Shown piece after piece: positions 1 to 5,686 of a DNA stretch of 19,210 nt. The notes beneath the pieces are model-generated. The model saw nothing but the letters and a program-made list of their open reading frames with translations. It made no database searches and had not been told where the DNA came from. Where the stretch lies: positions 1-19,210 of the forward strand of contig CADBTO010000143.1 in NCBI GenBank assembly GCA_902797565.1. The letters are read 5' to 3'. This stretch comes from an uncultured Lachnospiraceae bacterium. GTDB lineage: Bacteria > Bacillota > Clostridia > Lachnospirales > Lachnospiraceae. Numbering within the stretch: the first letter of the stretch is position 1; each line of letters starts with the position of its first letter. The position numbers and the translations under genes are program-made.

Positions 1-762
1 GCCTCCCTGCCGATCTCCAGGGCTTCGATTGCGAATAATGGGAATGTGGGTGTCCTCATGCAGGATGGGGACACCGGCTATATTTATTTGTATGAATCAA
101 ATGGAACGACCATCGCCAGTGGGCAGGTTCATCTTGCGAATACAGGCTATCCGATTGCGATTGCGCTTTCACCGGATGGACAGGTGCTCTGTGTTTCCCT
201 GGTTTCCCTGGGAGAAGGGGAAACGAAAAGCACCCTACTGTTCTACAACTTTGGTGCGGCTGGCAGGGAGAAAAAGGATAATATCGTTGCAAGTTATGAG
301 TACCAGGATATGATCATTCCCGAGGTATCGTTTGTCCAGAGCGGGGCGATGGTGGCGTTCTATGATGGAGGCGCGCTGCTGTTCCGTGGGGGCAGTGTGC
401 CAAAGGAACGCCGCAATACGCAGGCGGGAAAAGAAATCCGTTCGGTGATGCGGGGAGAACACGAGTTTGCGTGGATTCTGGAAAACCAGGATGGGAGCCG
501 GCAGCTGGAGGCTTTTTCTTATGAAGGAAACCGGAAATATTCCAAGACGCTGAAATTTGATTACAACGTGGCGGAGTTTATCAGTGATACAGAGGTACTG
601 CTGACCAACGGCACAGACGTGCAGATCTATAACAGCAAGGGGACAGCGAGGTTTACCGGGAGTATTCCGGATGGTTTCCAGAAAATGGTTGCTGCGGAAG
701 GGATGCAGGATTACCTGATTGTCCAGAAGGGCAGGTGCACCCACATCCGACTGAAGCATTAA
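1..762 (+). CDS. DUF5711-like beta-propeller protein, 3' part (5' end outside window)
   Basis: The reading frame is open from base 1 and ends at TAA 760-762, so the visible part is the C-terminal 253 residues. An internal ATG at 46 exists, but coding continues upstream of it (residues ASLPISRASIANNGNVG), so the gene starts outside the window. The protein is a run of short beta-strand-like units with WD40/propeller-style patches, such as IAIALSPDGQVLCVS and the later AEFISDTEVLLTNGTDVQIY. It has no membrane segment or catalytic motif in the visible part. From memory this fits the DUF5711 family of Clostridia, in which an N-terminal membrane anchor precedes an extracytoplasmic propeller; that anchor would lie off the edge. 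The gene sits 37 bases upstream of a CvpA-family gene on the same strand, a pairing I associate with Lachnospiraceae. The propeller call is fairly secure, the exact family less so, and the function is unknown. Confidence 0.65.
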   Translation, partial: ASLPISRASIANNGNVGVLMQDGDTGYIYLYESNGTTIASGQVHLANTGYPIAIALSPDGQVLCVSLVSLGEGETKSTLLFYNFGAAGREKKDNIVASYEYQDMIIPEVSFVQSGAMVAFYDGGALLFRGGSVPKERRNTQAGKEIRSVMRGEHEFAWILENQDGSRQLEAFSYEGNRKYSKTLKFDYNVAEFISDTEVLLTNGTDVQIYNSKGTARFTGSIPDGFQKMVAAEGMQDYLIVQKGRCTHIRLKH

Positions 763-799
763 ACGGCACAGTCATCAAAATGAAAAAGAGGAGAACAGG

Positions 800-1594
800 T
801 TGGAAGAGAACACAGTACTGATTGCGGTGGGGGTCGTGATAGCAAGCATGTTCATCGCAGGGTTGATCAGAGGGATAACAGGAATACTGCAAGGGGTGCT
901 ATGTTGGGTGGTCATCTTTGGAATGATGTTTTTGGTGACACCCGCAATCGAAAACAGCCTGCAAGGCAGTGCCGTGGAAGAAAAGTTCCAGAATTCCGTG
1001 GAATCCCATATTAAGAGCCAGCTGGCAAAGCTGGAAAACAAGTCAGAAACGCTGGAGGAACTGACAAATACAACGGAAGTCATAGACCTTTCGAGCGAGC
1101 AGTCCACAGCAGAATTATTCGATTCGATCGAGATTCCGCTTCCGGAAGTGGTCGACGGATATATTGCGAAACAAGTAAAGAAATCCAAGAAGGCAGAAAA
1201 GACCTTCAAGCTGAACAAGAAAAAGGATCTGGATAAACAGCTGTCTAAAATCAATCAGACGATTGCACAGCAGGCATCCGGACCGATTGTACACTTTATG
1301 CTCAGGGGTGCGGCATTACTGGTCTCATCGATCCTTGCCATTATCCTGACACGCCTTCTGTCCTTTGTCCTGAGCCTGATTGCGGAAATGCCGGTGATTG
1401 GTCCCGGAAACCGTTTTCTGGGAGGCTGCTTTGGAATCATCGAAGGCTGCCTGATCGTCTGGATTATCTTTGATGTCATTACATGTTTTGTAATGACGCC
1501 GAGGGGACAGGAACTCTATACGCAGATCCAGTCTGATACGATCCTGCGGCTCTTATACGCATACAATCCGCTGGATATTTTTGTGAGCATATAA
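800..1594 (+). CDS. CvpA-family membrane protein with enlarged soluble insert
   Basis: This is a 264-residue membrane protein starting at TTG 800, which has AGGAG about seven bases upstream. The ATG at 780 leads only to a 13-codon frame. Residues about 5-23 and 28-47 form two hydrophobic helices. A charged lysine- and glutamate-rich stretch (about 50-160) follows, then two more helices (about 163-190 and 205-230). The glycine-rich turn with the residues PVIGPGNRFLGGCFG between the last two helices is the typical CvpA-family signature. CvpA was named for colicin V production in E. coli, and its Firmicute relatives (YshB type) are poorly defined inner-membrane proteins. Family members are usually about 160-180 residues; the extra length here is almost all in the soluble insert between helices 2 and 3, predicted to be helical and coiled-coil prone. 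It is probably co-transcribed with the upstream propeller gene. Confidence 0.75.
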   Translation: MEENTVLIAVGVVIASMFIAGLIRGITGILQGVLCWVVIFGMMFLVTPAIENSLQGSAVEEKFQNSVESHIKSQLAKLENKSETLEELTNTTEVIDLSSEQSTAELFDSIEIPLPEVVDGYIAKQVKKSKKAEKTFKLNKKKDLDKQLSKINQTIAQQASGPIVHFMLRGAALLVSSILAIILTRLLSFVLSLIAEMPVIGPGNRFLGGCFGIIEGCLIVWIIFDVITCFVMTPRGQELYTQIQSDTILRLLYAYNPLDIFVSI

Positions 1595-1630
1595 GTGTTT
1601 GAAAAAAATTTAAGTTTTTTTGAATTAGAA

Positions 1631-1660
1631 TGAAACTTTTGGGAGAAGTGGAACGTCTAA
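1631..1660 (+). promoter_or_regulatory. ECF sigma-type promoter ahead of the sigma factor gene
   Basis: TGAAAC at 1631-1636 and CGTCTA at 1654-1659 are separated by 17 bases. This matches the extracytoplasmic-function sigma consensus (GAAAC-type -35, CGTC-type -10) known from Bacillus SigV, SigW, SigM and SigX promoters. It lies about 60 bases upstream of the ECF sigma gene and downstream of an A/T-rich stretch that could act as an UP element. The placement strongly suggests that the sigma factor drives its own operon. I saw no second match ahead of the other genes in the window. Confidence 0.7.
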
Positions 1661-1721
1661 TTATTAAAGAGGTGGAGAAAGATTTGCAAATCGATCGTTA
1701 GTTTGGGGAAATGGAAATTCT

Positions 1722-2192
1722 TTGAAAGTCGATAAAGAAAAGATAGTCAGCGAAGCTTTGATGGCTGGCTATACAAAGTACTATCGAATGGCATTCAGTT
1801 ATGTCCATAATGAGCAGGATGCCATGGATATTGTGCAGGATGCGTCCTACAAAGCGATTTATTTCGCAGACAAGTTGAACAAGCCGGAATATGCCGATAC
1901 CTGGATCTGTCGGATCGTGATCAATGTCGCGAAGGAATTCCTTCGGAAAAATGCACGGTTTGAACAGCAGGAACTGGTGGAAGAAGGCGAGACAACGGAA
2001 CAGGGGTTTGAAAATCTGGATCTTCGGGAAGCAATCAGCCATTTGGAAGAAAAAGATCGCAATATCATAGAACTGCGATACTTCGAAGATATGGATCTGA
2101 ACAGCATCTCCCAGGTCTTGAATGAAAACCTCAGTACGATCAAGAGCCGGTTGTACCGTGCTTTGAAGAAGTTGAAGATAGAACTGTCGTAG
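1722..2192 (+). CDS. ECF-subfamily RNA polymerase sigma-70 factor, SigV-like
   Basis: This is a 156-residue sigma factor with the two-domain ECF layout. Region 2 spans about residues 15-80 (MAFSYVHNEQDAMDIVQDAS, then the W-containing ADTWICRIVINVAKEFLR). Region 4 spans about 100-154, with the helix-turn-helix stretch LNSISQVLNENLSTIKSRLY. A short acidic linker joins them. No other start codon exists in this frame between the stop at 1665 and TTG 1722, so the TTG start is forced, although its only candidate ribosome site (GGGGAA near 1705) is about 12 bases away. It would direct RNA polymerase to ECF promoters such as the one at 1631-1660. The gene is followed by an RsiV-like membrane protein, so it is probably held inactive at the membrane and released by an envelope signal. 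The family call is firm; the SigV assignment rests on the partner gene. Confidence 0.9.
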   Translation: MKVDKEKIVSEALMAGYTKYYRMAFSYVHNEQDAMDIVQDASYKAIYFADKLNKPEYADTWICRIVINVAKEFLRKNARFEQQELVEEGETTEQGFENLDLREAISHLEEKDRNIIELRYFEDMDLNSISQVLNENLSTIKSRLYRALKKLKIELS

Positions 2193-2203
2193 TGCTGCAG
2201 AAC

Positions 2204-2224
2204 ACGGTCGGGATGTTTGACCGT
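2204..2224 (+). other. Small hairpin just after the sigma gene
   Basis: ACGGTC at 2204-2209 and GACCGT at 2219-2224 form a perfect 6-bp inverted repeat with a 9-base loop, 12 bases after the sigma stop codon. A TATTTTT tract follows only about ten bases later, so it is a poor terminator. It could act as an attenuator that lowers anti-sigma transcription or as an RNA-stabilising element. A second, A/T-only inverted repeat (GAAAAAAT 2259-2266, ATTTTTTC 2275-2282) sits further on, inside a run of roughly 10-base TTGAA-type repeats (2237-2267). Confidence 0.3.
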
Positions 2225-2322
2225 TGCTGGTGTATTTTTGAAGAATTTGAAAGAACTTGAAAAAATTTGCTGACATTTTTTCAGTTCCTTGGTTCATTCG
2301 CTAGATCAAGGGGATTATCTGT

Positions 2323-2469
2323 ATGAGTATTTTGGAACGGTTGCCGTTTCGGATCAGATACAGGAAAATGAAGAAACAGGAAGGTGGCGAAGACGGGCAG
2401 AATCATTTCGGCGTTGCCGGGGCATCCCCCGGTTTCGATGGAATAGAAATAATGAATGGAAGAGGGTAA
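2323..2469 (+). CDS. Small ORF (48 residues) between sigma and anti-sigma genes
   Basis: ATG 2323 has a good ribosome site (AGGGGA at 2309-2314, eight-base spacing) and runs 48 codons to TAA 2467-2469. The product begins MSILERLPFRIRYRKMKK, with a basic N-terminal half and a glycine-rich C-terminal half, and has no membrane segment. I do not recognise it. Its last codons contain the ribosome site (AGAGGG 2461-2466) of the anti-sigma gene, which starts five bases after its stop. Translation of the small ORF would therefore disturb or couple to anti-sigma translation. It could be a real leader peptide or a remnant. The alternative reading, that the anti-sigma frame extends back through this region to a TTG at 2289, gives an arginine-rich sequence unlike anything in the family and was not chosen. 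Confidence 0.4.
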   Translation: MSILERLPFRIRYRKMKKQEGGEDGQNHFGVAGASPGFDGIEIMNGRG

Positions 2470-2474
2470 AGATT

Positions 2475-4067
2475 ATGGATAGAGAGCATATATCGAGAGA
2501 AGAAGAGCTGCTTCTTCTGAAAGATGAATATCTCCAGATCCAGATTCCCGAAGATCTGCAGGCAAAAATGCAGGCAGCAATGGATAAGGCCAAGAGGGAC
2601 AAGCGCAGGCATCAGTTACGGCGGCGGGTGCAGTACTTTGGGGCGGCAGCGGCGGCGGCAGTTGCGCTCCTGATTGTTCCAAATGTGAATTCCGATGTGG
2701 CAAGGACAATGGAGGACATGCCGCTGATCGGAGGAATTGTTAAGGCAATCACAGTAGGCCAGATCCAGCAGCAGGAAGCAAAGGAAGACGGAGAGGATCA
2801 AAAAGGTCAGACTTCCACAGAAATTGCCAGGGTGGACGAAGCGACAGGACAGGAAAATCCCGGCAAGGATGTGGTTTCAAATAAAACAGAGGATGGCAGC
2901 AAGCTGTCCGGAATAAAAGAAGCAGAAGAAGCGAAAGACAAGGTGGAAACCGGTTCAGAAGCTGGCGGAGGGAAGACGCCCGCGGCTGGACAGGAAGGGA
3001 CGGTTTCCACCGGGTCTTCGGGGGAAGCAGGAAAGGATAAGGATCAGAAACTGGAGCCATCTGTTCGAAATACGGACTCCAGTACGCCTTCTTCTGGTGC
3101 GCAGGAGAGCACAGGCGATACAAGAAGCGAAGGGACACAGGAAGACACGGCTCAGACAGTGAGCAGTGACGGTAATCAGAAGGCCGAAACCAAACTGGAA
3201 GAGGCTGGTGCGGCAGGAACGAGTGCAGCGGATAAGCCAGCAGAAAACACAACCGAACCGGATCTCGCAGAAACATATACACAGAAGCTTCTGGCAGAAT
3301 TCAAGTCAGATATGAAAGCAAGAGGATATCTGGGATACAACATGGATTATAAAGTTGTGACAGACAACAAGACCATGTTCACGCTGGGGATCTATGCGAC
3401 GGTGACTGATGCCGATGGGAAAAACATCGAGCGATACTATCACCTGGACAAGAAGACCGGCGAGAAGATCCAGCTTTCAGATCTGTTCCCGGAAGGCTGC
3501 AATTATACCGAGAGCATCAATGCGGAAATTCGTGAACAGATGAAGCACGAGATGAAAGAAGATGCAACACGTGAATATTACACACGTGCAGACATCAAGA
3601 AGTATGGGAAAAATATCACATACTTTACGACCATAGACAAGAATCAGAATTTCTATCTGGACGAAGATGGGAATCTTGTGATTGTGTTTGATGAGCAGAC
3701 GATCGCTCCGTCCTTTATGGGGACTCCCAGGTTTACAATTTCTTCGGAACTTGTGAAAACGATCCGCGAAAATAAGTCGGCGCAGGAAAGTGCCGACGGG
3801 AGCCAGGACGAGAAAGCGAGCGAGGCTGTGAGCAATAATCCAAAGGGTGACGAGCAGGATAAGTCGGAAACGAAATCAGATGGGAAAACGGATGGCAAAT
3901 CTGATGTCACACCAAAAGGTGAAAGCACAGACAGCGCAGAGAGCACAGAAAGCGTAAACAGCGATCAAATAGCAACCCCCGCCGGAAAGGGAGAGACCAC
4001 ATCGGCAAAGGGGTCTGCAGAAGAGATTTCTTCCATGGCTTTGGGTGAGTCCGAGGAATCAGAATAA
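2475..4067 (+). CDS. RsiV-like transmembrane anti-sigma factor (DUF3298) with long low-complexity linkers
   Basis: This 530-residue protein starts at ATG 2475, with AGAGGG eight bases upstream. The N-terminal cytoplasmic part (1-50) is charged and would bind the sigma factor. A single alanine-rich membrane helix (about 54-70) is followed by a motif conserved in this group (SDVARTMEDMPLIGGIVKAI). Residues about 96-262 are a glutamate-, lysine-, serine-, threonine- and glycine-rich linker. About 265-432 is a DUF3298/RsiV-type domain, recognisable from YYHLDKKTGEKIQLSDLFPEG and FYLDEDGNLVIVFDEQTIAPSFMG. A low-complexity tail (433-530) ends the chain. In Bacillus, RsiV binds C-type lysozyme through this domain and is cleaved by signal peptidase and RasP, freeing SigV; a similar role here is inference. 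The length is nearly twice that of RsiV, entirely because of the linker and tail. Expression is probably from the upstream ECF promoter. Confidence 0.8.
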   Translation: MDREHISREEELLLLKDEYLQIQIPEDLQAKMQAAMDKAKRDKRRHQLRRRVQYFGAAAAAAVALLIVPNVNSDVARTMEDMPLIGGIVKAITVGQIQQQEAKEDGEDQKGQTSTEIARVDEATGQENPGKDVVSNKTEDGSKLSGIKEAEEAKDKVETGSEAGGGKTPAAGQEGTVSTGSSGEAGKDKDQKLEPSVRNTDSSTPSSGAQESTGDTRSEGTQEDTAQTVSSDGNQKAETKLEEAGAAGTSAADKPAENTTEPDLAETYTQKLLAEFKSDMKARGYLGYNMDYKVVTDNKTMFTLGIYATVTDADGKNIERYYHLDKKTGEKIQLSDLFPEGCNYTESINAEIREQMKHEMKEDATREYYTRADIKKYGKNITYFTTIDKNQNFYLDEDGNLVIVFDEQTIAPSFMGTPRFTISSELVKTIRENKSAQESADGSQDEKASEAVSNNPKGDEQDKSETKSDGKTDGKSDVTPKGESTDSAESTESVNSDQIATPAGKGETTSAKGSAEEISSMALGESEESE

Positions 4068-4187
4068 TTCGGGAGACGGAGAACAGAGTACAGGAAGAAA
4101 AAGCTGATCGTTGATCGCATTTCGACGGGCCGGAATGAGTGGCATATGATATGTACGGGCATTTCGGGCATATATTTACATTGATTG

Positions 4188-4232
4188 AAAACGCCGCTGG
4201 CCAGGCTGGAACGCTGGTTGGTGGCGTTTTTT
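4188..4232 (+). terminator. Rho-independent terminator after the anti-sigma gene
   Basis: AACGCC (4190-4195) pairs with GGCGTT near 4223-4228. An inner CCAG/CTGG pair extends the stem, and six T residues (4227-4232) follow. It lies about 120 bases after the anti-sigma stop. The A residues on the other flank may allow weak action on the minus strand, but the galM gene has its own terminator. Confidence 0.8.
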
Positions 4233-4265
4233 CTATCGTACAGGCCGCGCACACCCCGCGGCATG

Positions 4266-4293
4266 AAAAATGCCCGGCGCATGCACCGGACAT
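4266..4293 (-). terminator. Rho-independent terminator of galM
   Basis: Read on the minus strand, ATGTCCGGT pairs with GCCGGGCAT (nine pairs, two of them G-U) around a GCATGC loop, followed directly by a run of T. It begins about 28 bases after the galM stop codon. Confidence 0.8.
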
Positions 4294-4320
4294 CTTCAAT
4301 CGTTTCGATATGATTATGAT

Positions 4321-5391
4321 TTAGAATGCGTAAACCGTCCGTGTTGCGAAGGTTTCGTCCTTCTTGATCACAGGCTGGTCAAATGCCGGGACATTGATGG
4401 CATTGGGGAAGAATTGTGTTTCAAGGCAGAGACCGCCGCGAACTTCATAATCCTTTCCGCCTTTGCAGGGAACCGCATTTGCCATCATGTTACCGCAGTA
4501 CAGCTGGATTCCCGGAAGATCGGTGTAAACCGTCATAGAAAGTTTCCCGTCCGGAGCTTCAAGCAGAGCGGCTTTGGACAGTTTCTTTCCGTTCGCTTCA
4601 TACTGGTCTGTGATTTCGGCATCTGTCTTGCGCAGGACAAAGTTATGGTCATAGCCGCCAGGGAAGCGAAGCTCTTCGTATTCGTCGAAGATATGGTCTC
4701 CGATGACCATACCATTTCGGAAATCAAACGGCGTGCCTTCCACGGCAAGTTTTTCACCCAGCGGGATGGATTCAGGACCTGCAATGGTCATTTCATCCGC
4801 AAACAGGGTCAGCTTGTGATCCAGAATCGTTCCGTTTCCATGGCCCTTGAGATTGAAGTAGCTATGGTTTGTGGGATTGAAGATGGAATCCTCATCGCAG
4901 ACAGCGCTATAGTCGATAATCAGCGCCTTGTCCTTGAGTGTGTAGGTCATGCGGATATCCATATTTCCGGGATAACCCATGTCACCGGCCGGGCTATGGT
5001 AGGTGAATGTAATGCTGTCATCAGACACTTCTGCAACTTCCCAGAAACGATGATGGAGGCTGTTTGTACCGCTGTGCAGGTTGTTCTTTCCATCGTTTGT
5101 TTCAAGTTCGTATGTTTTGCCGTTTAAGGTGAATTTTGCCTCGCCGATACGGTTTGCGTGGCGCATAACCGGTGCGCCGTAGCAGTTGGGGTTCGCAAAA
5201 TAGGAGGTCGCGTCTGCGTGTCCTAGTACCACGTCGCGTGTCCCTTCTCCTTCAACGGGCACAGTCATGTTCACGATGGAACCGCCAATGTTCGTGAAAG
5301 AAACAGAAAAATCTGCGTTTGATTTGTCGTGCAGGGTGTAGAGGAAGATTTCGCTGCCATCCTCTGCCTTGCCCCAAAGCGTTTTTTCCAT
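4321..5391 (-). CDS. galM: Galactose mutarotase (aldose 1-epimerase)
   Basis: This 356-residue protein interconverts the alpha and beta anomers of D-galactose or D-glucose, feeding the Leloir pathway in the cytoplasm. The start is the ATG read from 5391 (MEKTLWGKAEDGSE), with AAAGGA about eight bases upstream; a longer open frame reaching 5562 lacks a matching start and adds non-family sequence. Family motifs are all present: HANRIG (78-83), the NNLHSG turn with His106, NPTNHSYFNL with the likely catalytic acid His176, GGYDHN with Asp248, and LCLETQFFPN with the likely catalytic base Glu324. The length is normal and there is no signal peptide. The gene stands alone and does not sit with galK or galT here. 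Because it is isolated, it may act on whatever sugar the cell imports rather than on a local pathway. Confidence 0.93.
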   Translation of the reverse strand: MEKTLWGKAEDGSEIFLYTLHDKSNADFSVSFTNIGGSIVNMTVPVEGEGTRDVVLGHADATSYFANPNCYGAPVMRHANRIGEAKFTLNGKTYELETNDGKNNLHSGTNSLHHRFWEVAEVSDDSITFTYHSPAGDMGYPGNMDIRMTYTLKDKALIIDYSAVCDEDSIFNPTNHSYFNLKGHGNGTILDHKLTLFADEMTIAGPESIPLGEKLAVEGTPFDFRNGMVIGDHIFDEYEELRFPGGYDHNFVLRKTDAEITDQYEANGKKLSKAALLEAPDGKLSMTVYTDLPGIQLYCGNMMANAVPCKGGKDYEVRGGLCLETQFFPNAINVPAFDQPVIKKDETFATRTVYAF

Positions 5392-5533
5392 GTTTGTTTT
5401 TCCTTTCTTCTTGAATTTGCTTCTACTGGAACGGGTTTCCGCACAAAAAGGGTAGAATTTTGGCAGAAACTGTAGTAGAATATAATATGGGTTATTAGGA
5501 ATGTACTGAAATTGTATCGAAAAAAGTGAAAAA

Positions 5534-5562
5534 TGTATAAAAAAAATCTGTGTAATTTGCAA
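5534..5562 (-). promoter_or_regulatory. Candidate galM promoter
   Basis: On the minus strand, TTGCAA (5557-5562) and TATACA (5534-5539) are spaced by 17 bases, a good sigma-A arrangement. This would give a leader of roughly 135 bases before galM. A second candidate nearer the gene (TTCAGT, 17 bases, TATTAT) is also possible, so the exact start is uncertain. Confidence 0.45.
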
Positions 5563-5585
5563 TGAATATGAAAGATTTTTGATAA
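5557..5585 (+). promoter_or_regulatory. Candidate promoter of the transglutaminase operon
   Basis: TTGCAA (5557-5562) is followed after 17 bases by TGATAA (5580-5585). The -35 hexamer is palindromic and is the same one used by the candidate galM promoter, so the two divergent promoters would share it. Transcription from here would give a leader of about 95 bases holding a hairpin and a duplicated ribosome-site-like segment. Confidence 0.4.
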
Positions 5586-5594
5586 AACGAAAAA

Positions 5595-5686
5595 AAGCGT
5601 GCAGAGGAGTTTATAAATCAACTCCGACTGCGCGTAGTTCGTCAGGCAATGGCGCAAAGATGAAGCGTACAAAGGAGTTCTAAAAT
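5595..5686 (+). repeat. Leader with direct repeat and hairpin ahead of the first transglutaminase gene
   Basis: Two 24-base segments (5595-5618 and 5663-5686) are imperfect copies of each other. Both contain AAGCGT followed by AGGAGTT, and the second supplies the ribosome site (AAAGGAG) of the gene starting at 5687. The first copy is locked in a hairpin: GGAGTT (5606-5611) pairs with AACTCC (5620-5625), with an outer GCAG/CTGC (5601-5604, 5628-5631). The same AACTCC could instead pair with GGAGTT at 5674-5679 and mask the ribosome site. It does not match a riboswitch class that I recognise. Confidence 0.45.

Noticed and set aside
1602..1621. Terminator after the CvpA gene (seven A, six bases, seven T)
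   Set aside because: The stem is A/T only and has no GC base, so it is too weak to call. It may rather be an UP element of the ECF promoter.
2289..2474. N-terminal extension of the anti-sigma factor back to TTG 2289
   Set aside because: The extension is Arg-rich and unlike the family. ATG 2475 has a good ribosome site and begins a typical N-terminus.
4139..4324. Plus-strand 61-codon frame
   Set aside because: It runs through two terminator hairpins in the convergent gap and has no supporting ribosome site.
4270..5127. Plus-strand open frame of 285 codons
   Set aside because: It is antisense to galM, whose motifs are complete on the other strand, and it would begin inside the galM terminator.
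5595..5686. Cyclic-di-GMP (GEMM) riboswitch, suggested by GGCGCAAAG and the HD-GYP gene downstream
   Set aside because: The conserved 5' half, GNRA loop and receptor of GEMM-I cannot be placed. Only the short GCGCAAAG similarity remains.
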